Shown here: positions 19,036-29,724 of the stretch, in pieces
Layout of the letters: every line of letters begins with the position of its first letter
Numbering within the stretch: position 1 is the first letter of the stretch
NCBI GenBank assembly: GCA_004014935.1
Contig: CP025323.1
Location: 372,001-436,000 of the forward strand
Reading direction: 5' to 3'
DNA: 64,000 nucleotides
Origin: Saccharomycopsis malanga
Lineage: Eukaryota > Ascomycota > Saccharomycetes > Ascoideales > Saccharomycopsidaceae
The notes under the pieces: generated by a model
Told to the model about the DNA's origin: nothing
The model's input: the letters and a program-made list of their open reading frames with translations, nothing else
Databases searched by the model: none
Position numbers and translations under genes: made by a program

Positions 19036-19367
19036 CTTTACCGCTCTTGTACACTGTAAGTCTTCACGCCACCTCTGTCATATCATTCTTTGTTTTTCAG
19101 GTTGTACAGGTCTTCTCTCTCTTCGCGATTTTACTTCTTGGAGGAGGTCGTTATGTGCACTGATCGCATGGTTATGAACCTCTCTCTTTTTGGAAATCTG
19201 TCACTATGGCTAACAACTATTATAGAGACGTTTGATTTGTTGCTTCTTTATAAGGAATTTCTTACATCTGAGTTTCAGCTTGTTTGATTGATCACGAAAT
19301 TTCTTGTGTTGGTAGAAAAAGGGACAATCGGATTAACTCAAGAATTATAACGAATAATCTCGACAAC
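19036..19367. other. Divergent promoter SSH4/OST3
   Basis: About 330 bases between start codons. Short ORFs here are chance; no clear conserved element recognised. Confidence 0.5.
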
Positions 19368-20630
19368 ATGCGATTGACTGCCGCCAGGCCCTCAAATGTG
19401 CCGTTTTTCATATATTTTCTATGTCTAAGTATAATGCTTGGACATGTTGGCGCCAACATGCCAAGTATTCCTACCAAGTTTAAAAACTTTTTGACAAAAA
19501 ATCTGCTTGTCTCTTTGAGAGACTCCCAGAGTGGTATTGTAAAGTTTAATGATAAAAACAATAACTTACTTGCGGATGCAGAGGTCCGCGAGCCCTCAGT
19601 GGTGATGCTTTTGACAGCCAACAGCCCCTCAATTGGCTGCAAGGCCTGCAAAGAATTCAGACCCGTGTTTCAGCAAACTGCCAAAACATTCTTGGAACGC
19701 TTCCAGTCCGGGACAGACGCTAACCTTTCTCACGATGACGTATTTTTCGTAGAAATGGACTTTTCTGACAACCCAAACTTCTTCAAAACTTTGGGCATCA
19801 ACAACGTTCCACACATATGGATTGTCCCAAACTATGCAGCCACGGTAAGAATCTTGACCGAGGATAAAGGAATGGACCTTCTTGATCCTGCGTTGTCTGA
19901 TCCAAAGTTTTTCAAACTTGCAACATCCGAGCATTACGTGTATCGTGCTTCCGAAGCCTCGAGCCCAAGCGAGTTTGCAAATTACATCTCAGCAGCATTG
20001 CGTCTTGATTTCCATATTGACCCCTCTGTAGGAGCACAGAAAAACTCTCTTTTGAGTGGTGAATTAGATGAAAACAGTGTAGGATTAATTGTGGTCGTCT
20101 TTTCGGTTATCATTATCATCAAAAAAAAACTCAACGATCCACATAGTAGTTTCTTGCAGAAATTTGCCAAACCAAGAGTCTGGACTGGTTTGTCGGTTCT
20201 TTTGATTATTCTATTTTGTAGTGGTTACATGTTTACTGTTGTTCGTGGTGTGCCCTTGTTGGGGCGTAATGAAAATGGCCCATTTTATTTTGCAGGTGGA
20301 TCACAGTTCCAAATTGGTATAGAGAGTTTCATTGTTGCTGGTGTGTATTTGTTTATTGGCTTCTGGATGATCTTACTTACAGACATTTTACCAAAAGCAG
20401 GCAAACCAGTTGAAGAAGTTGAAGTGCTAAATAATGCTGACACAGAAAGTGAAGTTGAAAAGCAAGGGGAAGAAGCAAAAACCTCCTTTTTGGCATCATT
20501 GAACGAAGCCCAGCAGTCCATATTAGTGGTTGCTGCTGTTGCTGGATTATATTACAGTTATTCTTTGTTGACCAGTATTTATTTGGTGAAAGACGGTGGT
20601 TATCCATTCGCTTTGTCCAGGGTCTTGTGA
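19368..20630 (+). CDS. OST3: Oligosaccharyltransferase subunit Ost3/Ost6
   Basis: ER membrane subunit of oligosaccharyltransferase whose lumenal thioredoxin domain makes transient disulfides with acceptor proteins to help N-glycosylation. The 420 residues comprise an N-terminal signal sequence (about 10-30), a lumenal thioredoxin-like domain with the redox pair Cys91-x-x-Cys94 (GCKACKEF) and NNVPHIWIV, and four C-terminal membrane helices: GLIVVVFSVIIII, WTGLSVLLIILFCSGYMF, ESFIVAGVYLFIGFWMILL and SILVVAAVAGLYYSYSLL. S. cerevisiae Ost3 is 350 residues. The ATG at 19368 is chosen because it opens directly onto the signal sequence; the frame upstream begins with TTG. Convergent with the drug/metabolite transporter gene. 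Confidence 0.9.
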   Translation: MRLTAARPSNVPFFIYFLCLSIMLGHVGANMPSIPTKFKNFLTKNLLVSLRDSQSGIVKFNDKNNNLLADAEVREPSVVMLLTANSPSIGCKACKEFRPVFQQTAKTFLERFQSGTDANLSHDDVFFVEMDFSDNPNFFKTLGINNVPHIWIVPNYAATVRILTEDKGMDLLDPALSDPKFFKLATSEHYVYRASEASSPSEFANYISAALRLDFHIDPSVGAQKNSLLSGELDENSVGLIVVVFSVIIIIKKKLNDPHSSFLQKFAKPRVWTGLSVLLIILFCSGYMFTVVRGVPLLGRNENGPFYFAGGSQFQIGIESFIVAGVYLFIGFWMILLTDILPKAGKPVEEVEVLNNADTESEVEKQGEEAKTSFLASLNEAQQSILVVAAVAGLYYSYSLLTSIYLVKDGGYPFALSRVL

Positions 20631-21336
20631 ATTTTTGAGCTTAAAAATTGTCCTCTATGAGGATTGCACCAGTTTGTATGTTATTAATAAATGTTTAATG
20701 TATTCTATCTTATATGTGAATTTGTTCTTGCCACTTATTTTTGCGCACTTGATTTGATTACTCATAATTCAATACCGTATTCTCAGACTTTCTGGTAAAT
20801 TATTAAAGAAAGTGGCTGGGTTTTCCCTACTGGGTTTTACCAACTACCTTCAGATATAACTCGTATATACGGAACTGATATATGCATGGAATTGCTCAAC
20901 TTGGCTGATGCAATTTGAGGTAAACCTTTATAGGAGACTTTTTGATAAATATAAACAAAAAAAGCTAATACTTTTCAGTTTGAAGATGAGGCAAACCAAA
21001 CCGCAGAGCACACATTTTGGTAGATAATGTTTGATCTAACTAGCTGATATTATTGAATTTTTGAGGCATACAATTTCGAAACATTATTCTGTTATGCGAA
21101 GGCAAAAGTTTTATTTAATACTTTTCCCACCCTCCACTTAAATACAACTCAATATATAGTTGAAAAATAAAAAGTGCAAAAAAAATCTTATATAAAACAT
21201 GCTGAACAATAATGCAAAGAAGCTAAAAAGAGACCAAATCCAAATTGAAAACAAAAATATGTAGGTGCTAATGTTCTAAAAAGTAGTAATAAAAAAGAGC
21301 AAGAAAAGAAAATGCTAAGGAAAATAAGGAGAATAC
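20631..21336. other. Convergent gap OST3/transporter with dispersed repeat copy C
   Basis: About 700 bases between two 3' ends, A-rich towards the right. Holds partial repeat copy C; no gene seen. Confidence 0.6.
20817..20890 (+). repeat. Dispersed repeat family, partial copy C
   Basis: Matches the 3' half of copy A: TGGGTTTTCC, ACTGGGTTTTACCA, then after a short unlike spacer CGTATATACG and AACTGATAT in the same order and strand. The upstream half and the GGGCTCGAAATATCA end are missing or too diverged to see. Confidence 0.55.
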
Positions 21337-22578
21337 TTAGACCAAAGAGACGGCACGTGAAGAACCAACCAACGGCTCGCCATTTGAAAGGTCAGTGTCA
21401 TTGCTAATGGATAGTCCTTCCTCCTGCTCTTCATCTTTATTGATTAACAAAAAAGACACGCCAATAATGACAGCTCCAACCAAGTAGCCTATAGTGATTG
21501 TTTTACCCTTGTATATAGCATCCCCAAGCAAAGCCAATGGAATAGTTAAGGAAAGACCAACTGTGACAGTCAATGGAGTGGTTAAAAGAACAGCTACAGC
21601 CCAACAATAATCACTGATAAAAGTGATAAGACAGTTGAGAAGAATGATACGCCATACTAAACCGGAGGAAGGAAGTTCAAGTTTTTCAACACCAGCAACG
21701 TGCCATATAATAAGAGTAGGCCATAAAAGGATGAGATTGAAAATGCCGACAAATCCGAAGAAGAGTTTAGTGTTAAGCCTAGACTCATTCTTCACTTTCA
21801 ACTTGAGAAGTACGGTATAAGCACCATAGAAAAAAGCGCCTAAAAGTGCTAAAAAGTTTCCGAAGAAGACACGTACAGCAAGATTAGCAATCTCAAAGCT
21901 TGAAGGTGGTGGTGGCACCTTGGGTATAGAGTCAGCATCAATTTTTGTAACGATTACTATCCCCACCAAACTGAAAAGAAGCGATATGATTTTTAAGCGA
22001 TTGATCCTATCAATTTGAAATAGATAACCGAGAAACAATGTAAAGAACGAGGAAGTAGAAGAAAGAATGGTTTGGGAGGACACACTAGTGTACTTCAAAC
22101 TAGCATTAGTAGCCAAGTTAGCCATATACCATAACATACAAAATTGAAAACTAAGCCTAATAGTTTCCTCTAACGATAAGGAATCTAACAGTTTACTTTG
22201 ATCGTTTGATTTTGGAGCTTCCTCGCCGTCAATCAACCGGGTAGATTCCAGATTCGTCCTACTCGATGACTCTACATGAACATTGCTGTCCATACCTGAA
22301 ATCATTCGCCGAAGATCTATCGGATGCCCTGACAATTTGCGCTTGAGAACACGAAGTCCCAACGGTACCAAATAAAATATAAATATCGAGGTGTTGATAT
22401 ATGTGATGAAAAAAGGCTTGCTGTAAAGATCCTTCTCGAAGATCTCATTCACTAGAAATGACGAAAGAACCCAAAGAGCAACCACCACCGCTAGCGAAAG
22501 AAGTCCAAGAAGCCATCCAGAAGCCTTTAACCGTCTTTGGACAGTCAAAATCACAGACATTGTTAGTTTGTTGTTCAT
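21337..22578 (-). CDS. Drug/metabolite transporter superfamily protein (YML018C/THI74, SLC35F type)
   Basis: A 413-residue polytopic membrane protein with about ten hydrophobic helices in the EamA-like two-bundle arrangement. The block SLKYTSVSSQTILSSTSSFFTLFLG in the first bundle and GDAIYKGKTITIGYLVGAVIIGVSFLL at the end are typical of the fungal YML018C/Thi74 family and of human SLC35F5. S. cerevisiae YML018C is vacuolar and of unknown substrate; Thi74 is thiamine-regulated. Substrate cannot be told from sequence. The start is ATG 22578 (MNNKLTMSV), with a second in-frame ATG six codons on. Tandem with the downstream-oriented RTS2 gene on the same strand. Confidence 0.82.
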   Translation of the reverse strand: MNNKLTMSVILTVQRRLKASGWLLGLLSLAVVVALWVLSSFLVNEIFEKDLYSKPFFITYINTSIFIFYLVPLGLRVLKRKLSGHPIDLRRMISGMDSNVHVESSSRTNLESTRLIDGEEAPKSNDQSKLLDSLSLEETIRLSFQFCMLWYMANLATNASLKYTSVSSQTILSSTSSFFTLFLGYLFQIDRINRLKIISLLFSLVGIVIVTKIDADSIPKVPPPPSSFEIANLAVRVFFGNFLALLGAFFYGAYTVLLKLKVKNESRLNTKLFFGFVGIFNLILLWPTLIIWHVAGVEKLELPSSGLVWRIILLNCLITFISDYCWAVAVLLTTPLTVTVGLSLTIPLALLGDAIYKGKTITIGYLVGAVIIGVSFLLINKDEEQEEGLSISNDTDLSNGEPLVGSSRAVSLV

Positions 22579-22798
22579 ATCACCCTCTCCGTCATACTAA
22601 ATTACGTCTCTATATAATCTCTTTAGTCTCAACTCGGCGGCCCCCCTCGCGCTGAAATCAAATCAGGAAAAATTTTTGAATATCACGTGCAATGACTAAG
22701 CAATAACATATTAAATGGCTAATATATTGTTAATGCTTAGTCATCATTTTTTAAAACAGGCTTTTTGTTAAGCCAAAGAGATACTTTTCGGCATTTTA

Positions 22799-23671
22799 TT
22801 ATTTCAACTTATTAGAAACCAATTTTGAGTTCTTTTTACCAACTTTGAAGCCGAGAGATGCTCTCTGGGCAGCATTGGCATCGGTTTTGCCTTTTTTCTT
22901 TAATGTAAACTTTACCGGACAAGAGTCAACGCTATCCGTGACTTTATCATTTTCGTGCTTTCCAGAGCCATGCTTATCATTATCAAAACCACCTGTGGTC
23001 TTACCAGCTTCCTGAGCTACAGATAATCGCTCTTTGTCCAACTCCATCTGTTTACGGATCATCTCCATTTTCAACTGTTCTTCACTCTTTTCATGCTTTT
23101 GCGAGGCCTTCTGGTTACTACTGGCTCCACCCAGCACCTTTTCGGTTTCACCTGGTATCCTAATCATGAAATTTTGCATATTGAAATCATCCTCCTTTGG
23201 AAGTTCAACTCCCTCGCCATAGTAATTGTCTATTGAAACCTCGTCGGAATTAGCGCCAGCCTCTTTTGCTATCTCGATCTTTTTGGTTCGCTCTAGATGC
23301 ATGACAAACCCGGCAAGAGAGCTGAACCGTGTGGCGTTCAAATGAACGTGGTCTCTATCGTGGGCAATATACTCCTGGTAAAACCTATTCGCATTCACCT
23401 TTTTTGTCCCATGAGTCAATCGCAAAAGGCGGAGAAAGTCTTGTTCAAAGCGATCAGAGTAGCCACGAATCTTAGATTCGATCTCATGTCTAGAATTACC
23501 AAGCTGTTGGATGTTACGGTTGTGTGAAGGCGACAATACATGTGCTTTGAACCCATTGGCATCACGGCACTGTTTTGAACACACCTGACAGTAGAACTTA
23601 AGCTTTTGAAGCCCTTTTGCTTTCATGCGGTTCGCAAAATACTTTGGAGTGCCAAATTCTGCCTTTCCCAT
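22799..23671 (-). CDS. RTS2: Kin17-family zinc-finger protein (Rts2)
   Basis: Homologue of yeast Rts2 and mammalian KIN17, a nuclear DNA/RNA-binding protein tied to replication and the damage response. The 290-residue protein has the diagnostic N terminus MGKAEFGTPKYFANRMKAKG and a single C2H2-type finger CQVCSKQCRDANGFKAHVLS with its His pair around residues 28-51. The winged-helix-like Kin17 mid-domain follows (FLRLLRLTHGTKKVNANRFY, then NATRFSSLAGFVMHLERTKK), to about residue 160. The C-terminal part is charged, ends in a Lys-rich tail and lacks the KOW domains of mammalian KIN17, as is usual in yeasts. Divergent from SPC34. Confidence 0.9.
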   Translation of the reverse strand: MGKAEFGTPKYFANRMKAKGLQKLKFYCQVCSKQCRDANGFKAHVLSPSHNRNIQQLGNSRHEIESKIRGYSDRFEQDFLRLLRLTHGTKKVNANRFYQEYIAHDRDHVHLNATRFSSLAGFVMHLERTKKIEIAKEAGANSDEVSIDNYYGEGVELPKEDDFNMQNFMIRIPGETEKVLGGASSNQKASQKHEKSEEQLKMEMIRKQMELDKERLSVAQEAGKTTGGFDNDKHGSGKHENDKVTDSVDSCPVKFTLKKKGKTDANAAQRASLGFKVGKKNSKLVSNKLK

Positions 23672-23909
23672 CTTACCTTCTACCTTAATCTGGTTTATTT
23701 ATCGTAATTTATCATAATAAACCCTTGTTCTTCACCTTAAGTTGGGTTAAAATTTCAAGGGGCTACCCGGGGCGATGCGCATCTCCTCATCATATGTAGT
23801 GCAAGTAGCAAATAACGTACGCGTCATACAAGGTGTGATATAAACAAAGTCTATTTATCATTTATGAACCAAACTGGTCAAATTGCCAACGAACCGGTTC
23901 AGATCTACA

Positions 23910-24647
23910 ATGTCAGACTTGGAATCTGCATTGGAAGATGCCCAAAAGGCATGTGACTCGATATCTACTCTTTATTTTCATCCAGGAGGCATTTTCACGA
24001 ATTCAATAATCAAGAATAATGAGATCACGAATCTCATCACGGATTTGAACATTGACCTTCAACAAGGTAGTGATGGCGACTCTTCAAAAAAAAAGCTTTT
24101 TCTTAGTTATGATGATGAGCTTCAAGCATTGAGACGGTACGACTCATCAATGTATCGTGAGGATGAGACATACTACTCGGGCGATTACAATAACGACGAT
24201 ATTACAATAAAAGTTCCTAAAAAACCGGTTTTAGATGAGCTTTCCATGGCTACTAATAGCTACCATTTGAACAGGCTTGCAGTTATTGACGAAAAGCTAC
24301 AGCAACTATTTCAGCAGAGGTTGAAACAGCCCACAGTGTATAATGCAGAAAATGTGCATGAGCAGAGGAGTGAAGGTGTTAATCTGGATCTTAACGTGGA
24401 GGAGATCACACTTCTCGACTCTTTGATAGATGTATTGACAAAGTTGAATGAAAACTACCCTATAAATAATATCAAAGAGTACCTTGAGAAGCTCAAGCAG
24501 AGAAATAGCACCCTCGATAAAGAGATTAGCGAGTTAAAAGCTATAGATAAAGAAGTTAACGCGCAGTTGCAAAAATTTCAAGTGGATTTGAACGATAAGG
24601 ATTTGTTGGAGTTTCAGAAGTATCAAACGGAAAACAGTCTGGGTTAG
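23910..24647 (+). CDS. SPC34: DASH/Dam1 complex subunit Spc34
   Basis: Component of the outer-kinetochore Dam1/DASH ring that couples kinetochores to microtubule ends. The 245-residue product keeps the family signature near the N terminus, ACDSISTLYFHPGGIFTNSI (S. cerevisiae Spc34 has a very similar block), a middle segment KVPKKPVLDELS, and a C-terminal coiled coil from about residue 165 with the segment LLDSLIDVLTKLNENYPI. It is a little shorter than the 295-residue S. cerevisiae protein. The ATG at 23910 is used because it begins MSDLESALEDA just before the signature; the frame upstream starts with TTG. Divergent from RTS2 across about 240 bases; UME6 is next, on the same strand. Confidence 0.88.
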   Translation: MSDLESALEDAQKACDSISTLYFHPGGIFTNSIIKNNEITNLITDLNIDLQQGSDGDSSKKKLFLSYDDELQALRRYDSSMYREDETYYSGDYNNDDITIKVPKKPVLDELSMATNSYHLNRLAVIDEKLQQLFQQRLKQPTVYNAENVHEQRSEGVNLDLNVEEITLLDSLIDVLTKLNENYPINNIKEYLEKLKQRNSTLDKEISELKAIDKEVNAQLQKFQVDLNDKDLLEFQKYQTENSLG

Positions 24648-26613
24648 TATGCTTACGGTTTATGGAATTGTTCAATGTATTTTCGTTTTTATTAGTTTAT
24701 CTTGTAGAACTGGCATCTTTATTTATTGGTACTAACTTTATTAGGTTTTTAATTTCTGCTAAAATTCTGGATGGCTACAAATTTTGTGATAGAGGTTTCA
24801 AAATTGAATATAATCGTGAAAAGTTGTATTTAAAATTTTTTTTGGATTGCTTTTGCTTTTGTTTGCTTCAAAGTATTGTAAAATGCTTGAAAATTGAGAT
24901 TGGGCTACTATATCAATGTAACTAAAATTCTGGAAATTTTTTACACTTTATTCCTTATATATCAAGACAGTTACATTAGGCGCTTTTGACTTGTTTAATA
25001 CCATATATTTGAACAGAGTAATTAAAAAGGTACTTGAAGTTGAAATTTTACTACTCACCAAGCCCATATATAGAAATAATGCTCATATGAGCCATGCTCA
25101 AAGGCACTTTTTGCTTGATTTTTACACCATATTGGTGACACTATACCAGGGCATGTTTCAAACTGTTTCATACGCCTGTGAATTCTTGTTTCAACCGGTA
25201 ATGATCGAATATGTATACTGGGATCATATACTGGTCTTTAACCAGCTACTCTCCATTGGAAAGACTCCCTACGTTGTTCTTTTCTTCATATATTGATGCA
25301 TACATATAAAATAACGTATACCGTAGGTGTGCTTTAACTAGCCGATACTAACCCTAATTTAGCTGCTTAAATACAATAGCCAATGAGCTGCTAATCTTTT
25401 TCGAGCGTTGGAACTTTTTTGAAATTCTGATGGAGGCTAAGGCTAGGCTTACGCACGCTATTGTCGTTGGCAAGGACGCCTTTCCGCATGTGGAACAACT
25501 GTTTTTACAGTAATTATATCTCTTAACAAAATATAAGCATACCAAGTATAGTTCTACAGGATTGTGTTTAAATGCAAAGATTTTAAATAGTACAAATAAT
25601 ACTCAACAGGGAACTATAACCCCTTGCGATATGCGCTGTTTGCAAATACTGGGGTAAACCTGATAAAAGTTAGACAAAACTGAGACACATTTCAAGTTAT
25701 TAAGCTTCTTACTGCCGCATTCACTCTTAAATTGACGTCTTGAAAAGTTTTCTAGGTGCATTGCTCTTCTGCACGGAAGTTTTTCAAGAACGCCTTACAT
25801 TTACACCCTCAGCAATAACCAACGTACAATCGAGTACATCCCAGGCTATAGCAATCAATTGACACTGAAGTTTGTCCCACCCTCTTGTAGCTATAGCTGA
25901 CCCGTCATTAATAGTATAATACCTTGTGAAATCTCTATACCACAGCTGTGGAAGTTTTTTAATTTCTATTTATCTTTTTCTATAACAGGAAACTGCAATA
26001 GGCGCAGCTTCCATAATAGGTAATCTATAAATAAATAAACATCACTGGCAGATCTCTTCCAGGACATTATATTATAATTTTCAATTCATGGTTATATTCT
26101 ATAACGTCAATAAGCAACTCGAATACTATCAATTTATTTTCCTCAGCTACCTACTTGTATATCATATACAAGCGTTCGAAATTACGTTCTGTGACTTGCG
26201 AATACTACGATCATACTGTTAGAACTGAGTCAAAACAATCATCAAATTATCCTTACGTTACTGAATAATAATCAGCCCTAGCTACACCAGCCAACATAAA
26301 GCATCATAAGTTTTTGTTTTTACCGTTATTGAATAGCTCAGGCAGGTGTATTGGACACTCTTGTCAGTCTTAGTCCCGTTCGCAAAATTAAGTGTTTTAT
26401 ATCGCGAGTCATTTTTGGAGCAATCATTGTTTAATTAACTGGTGCATCTCGAGAGACACATCAGGTTCTGTGCTCTACTTTGCTTTTGTTTTGGTTTCTG
26501 TTTGCAATATATTGGAAAACCTAAAGCTCGGTGAGGTTCAAAACTGATTCTCAAAGCAAAATATTATTTCGTGGTATACAGAATCATATAACAACATAGA
26601 CAAACCTCTAGCC
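24648..26613 (+). promoter_or_regulatory. Unusually long gene-free region upstream of UME6
   Basis: Nearly 2 kb with no convincing gene, far longer than other tandem gaps in this window. It holds two short ORFs on the UME6 strand (87 codons at 24662-24925 and 101 codons at 24991-25296) with no recognisable family. In Candida albicans UME6 carries an exceptionally long 5' UTR that limits translation, and its promoter integrates many regulators. This region may be equivalent, but transcript ends cannot be seen here. Confidence 0.5.
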
Positions 26614-28956
26614 ATGAATTTCAGTGAAAACGAGTTTAGCCATTCCGTGGGGATGGAGATGAAAGTGGATGATTATGGATTTAATCAATTTGGCGATTTC
26701 CCATCAAATTTTAGTAACAATAGGACCTATCAGGGCGACACAGTAAACAACAACATCAGCAATAATAATGTCAAATCGGGAAACTTTTTAATGCCCGCTT
26801 CATCCAGTTCCAATTCTGATTATTCATCAAACTCTTATGGTACACCTAGTTCTGTGGACACTCCTTCTCATCCTTCCAATGAATATTTCCAGCATCTGCA
26901 AAATCCAAGCCAACCACAGGCTGCTCCCCAACCACAAGCTGTAATCGACATCCCAAGTAATGGCCCATTATCTCCATCTTACACACAGCAATATTCTCAA
27001 CAACAGGAGTTCAGCATGTGTCAAATGCAACCCAATGTCAAAGCAGTTCAAGCCAATCCGTATTTCACTCCCGCAACAGGATTGCATGTCAGAAGTTTCC
27101 ATGAAAGAAACAAAAGTGAAATATCAGAACTTAACAGCCCATCGATGCATAACACTAGTATATTTGATGAGAGTGCCTCCTCGCCGGTACGTAATAATAC
27201 TAATGCCAGACAGACTATTGACCCGTTGAAGTTGGATGGAAGCGGTAATTTTGATGAATTTGTCAATGTCAATCATCAGCAAAACCACAGTGGTTATTAT
27301 GATTTTTTAAGGCAAGTTCCGGAAAACGAGGATGTTGCCAATTTTCAACTGCCTTCTGATATCGCCAACTATTTGGATCTTACTGACTTTGTTTCTTTGA
27401 ATGGTAAAGATGCTGAAGATAAAAATATCAGTTCCACGACTAAAAACCAAACTGCATCTAGCAAAATAAAAGATTATAGCAAGGTAGATTTGAGTTCGTT
27501 AGGAATAGGAATTAAACCGTCGGCTACATCATCTAGAAAGCAAGAAGGAGAATTTGGAGATATTAGTTTTAGTATTAATGAAAGCTTTATCAATGAAATA
27601 CTTAATGAAGGTCCAGAAAACGGTACTGATACTGAAATTGGAAAGGATTTACTAAAAGAAATAGGTAATGAGTTCAATGACCCTTCAATTTTATTGCCTG
27701 CTTTTCAAGGAGAGTCACAAAATAAACAAGACAATTTCTTCAACCCAAACAACTTGAGCAGTTTAAGACAAATCAATTCACTCAGACAACATGGTGGAAA
27801 TTATGAGGGACAAGGAAAACCATCGGTTAATACCCGTTTGATGAATAGTGCAAACAAAGCATATGAGAATAACCCATTTCAAGATTTAGATGAAGGAGAC
27901 ACCACCATTATGAATAGCACCTCTATGATGGAAATGAACGAAAACGTTCATGAGAATAACGGCATTGGTAGCACTCCTAATACCGATAACTTGATAGATG
28001 AAATCAAGGGCTCGGAAACAAGAGATCGTAAACTTTACACCCCAACACATTCGAGAAATAACTCTGTGAACAAGTTTGAAATGCCAAAATTGAAATCATT
28101 TTCTCATAAAAGTCCAAAACTCGGTTCCCCTAGTAGGATTGGAAAATTTAGCCATTCGACGTCTTTCAAATCAATTCCAGCCTTGAATGAAAAACTTACA
28201 TTTATTGATGAATCACAAGCTACCATAGTTACCTCTGATAACTTGAATTCCCCTCTTAGAGGTGGATTCGTCTCACCGACTCATAACAATTTTGACTACT
28301 CCTTGCCTGGATCGCCAACTAGAGACAACAGCATGTACTTGACTAAAACAGGAGACAACTCCTTTGTTGTTAAGCCAATTCCGAATGGCCTAACATCCCC
28401 TATACATGGTGGGCCCCATCTTCCTATGTATTATAGCAATTATCAAGGTTTCCCTGACCAAACTCCACCAGCTTCTCCAAGCAAAGCTATGTCAGGCTTA
28501 TCTTTGTTATCTCCTACGAAAGGCTCGCCAGGTAAAAAGCCTTCAATGACTGCCAAAGGACCATTCATGCTTAAGCCTACTCCTAATGCCAGAAAAAGAG
28601 TTGCAACGTCGCCTAGATCAAAAACCGGTTGCTGGACCTGTCGTATCAGACATAAAAAATGTGATGAGGGCAGACCAATTTGTAACAATTGTGCTAAGAT
28701 CGACTTAAAATGTGACCAGTTCTACGACCCTAAACCGACCTATGTGAGTGACAAGGAAGAAAGACAGCGCAAATTAGCTGAGATTGCTCATATATGGAAA
28801 ACACGTAGCAAAAAAGGCGGCAACCGTCCTAATGCTGCCGACAGACTGTTAAGCAAAACCAACAGAGGAAATTCTGAATCTCCTTCGCCTCAGAAGAAGG
28901 CTGTTTCCGAAATGGCAAATAACCAATCTGTTGATAAAGAAAATATTTCAGCTTGA
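26614..28956 (+). CDS. UME6: Zn2Cys6 transcription regulator Ume6
   Basis: DNA-binding regulator; in S. cerevisiae it represses meiotic genes through URS1, and in Candida it drives filamentous growth. The 780-residue protein is largely Asn/Ser/Pro-rich and disordered, with Ser-Pro sites (SPSK, SPTK, SPGK) before the C terminus. The single zinc cluster lies near the end, at about 673-700: GCWTCRIRHKKCDEGRPICN then NCAKIDLKC, spacing C-x2-C-x6-C-x6-C-x2-C-x6-C. It is followed by the family tail YVSDKEERQRKLAEIAHIWK. A C-terminal zinc cluster with this tail is specific to Ume6; most fungal zinc-cluster factors carry it at the N terminus. The ATG at 26614 is the first in frame. Confidence 0.9.
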   Translation: MNFSENEFSHSVGMEMKVDDYGFNQFGDFPSNFSNNRTYQGDTVNNNISNNNVKSGNFLMPASSSSNSDYSSNSYGTPSSVDTPSHPSNEYFQHLQNPSQPQAAPQPQAVIDIPSNGPLSPSYTQQYSQQQEFSMCQMQPNVKAVQANPYFTPATGLHVRSFHERNKSEISELNSPSMHNTSIFDESASSPVRNNTNARQTIDPLKLDGSGNFDEFVNVNHQQNHSGYYDFLRQVPENEDVANFQLPSDIANYLDLTDFVSLNGKDAEDKNISSTTKNQTASSKIKDYSKVDLSSLGIGIKPSATSSRKQEGEFGDISFSINESFINEILNEGPENGTDTEIGKDLLKEIGNEFNDPSILLPAFQGESQNKQDNFFNPNNLSSLRQINSLRQHGGNYEGQGKPSVNTRLMNSANKAYENNPFQDLDEGDTTIMNSTSMMEMNENVHENNGIGSTPNTDNLIDEIKGSETRDRKLYTPTHSRNNSVNKFEMPKLKSFSHKSPKLGSPSRIGKFSHSTSFKSIPALNEKLTFIDESQATIVTSDNLNSPLRGGFVSPTHNNFDYSLPGSPTRDNSMYLTKTGDNSFVVKPIPNGLTSPIHGGPHLPMYYSNYQGFPDQTPPASPSKAMSGLSLLSPTKGSPGKKPSMTAKGPFMLKPTPNARKRVATSPRSKTGCWTCRIRHKKCDEGRPICNNCAKIDLKCDQFYDPKPTYVSDKEERQRKLAEIAHIWKTRSKKGGNRPNAADRLLSKTNRGNSESPSPQKKAVSEMANNQSVDKENISA

Positions 28957-29724
28957 TTGAAAACTGCTAATTTGGCTCTATACTATATCTTTTTTCATTT
29001 GTTTTACTCTTCCTTATTTTTTCAATGTGTCTTTATCATTTATTACGTCTTTCTCCTTTTTACCTACCCTTTATTATTTTGCTTGTTTACTATTATTTTT
29101 CTTCTTCTTGTTTACTATTATTCCTACCCTTCTCGCTTTGTATGTTCGATTTCCATTTACTCTACGCTTTCTTAATGTTATTTTTTTTTAGGCTTATATT
29201 ATGTTTTGTTTATCGTTCTAGATAGCTTATACACAACTTTTTGTTTATTCTTCAGCTAGTGACAGTTCGTGTAAGATAATCGTAAGTGCACATCCCAATG
29301 TAATTTGGAAATGCAATCAAAACCGTTGTCAGTATTAGTCAATGAGAGAACCTCATGATTGCTGACAAGGAAAATCAGTACGTTGTGCTTAACTATTTAT
29401 TGGCTTTAATGTGCTCCAACTTCGTTGTAGTTCTAAGGAAAGACAGTAAAAAAAACATTCGCTAGAGAAATAATAATACAAAGCAAATTTAATATATTTA
29501 CGTTTCACATTTCAGATGACTATTGAGATGAAAGGGTAGTAATATATTGTCTTCTCAACTTCTTTTATTAGGCCTTATTGTAAGTATTTCCTCCGCCAGC
29601 GATTAGATAGTGCGTGCTTTTATTAATTTTCGGACACCCAACCGCTTAAGTATATAAGTAAAGTCATCCTCATTGCCTAAACATTATTCTTATACATTCC
29701 AACAATTGACCATTACTCGCAGTC
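28957..29724. other. Gap UME6/CSC1
   Basis: Contains a very T-rich UME6 3' region (to about 29220) and the CSC1 promoter with a TATATAAG box at 29651-29658, about 70 bases before the start codon. No gene seen. Confidence 0.6.
29082..29122 (+). repeat. Short direct duplication downstream of UME6
   Basis: The 16-mer CTTGTTTACTATTATT occurs at 29082-29097 and again at 29107-29122, within the T-rich 3' region of UME6. Probably local slippage; possibly 3' UTR content. Confidence 0.6.

Noticed and set aside
24662-25296. ORFs of 87 and 101 codons in the UME6 leader as protein genes.
   Set aside because: Hydrophobic, AT-driven composition, no family and no supporting signals; noted only as possible upstream ORFs.
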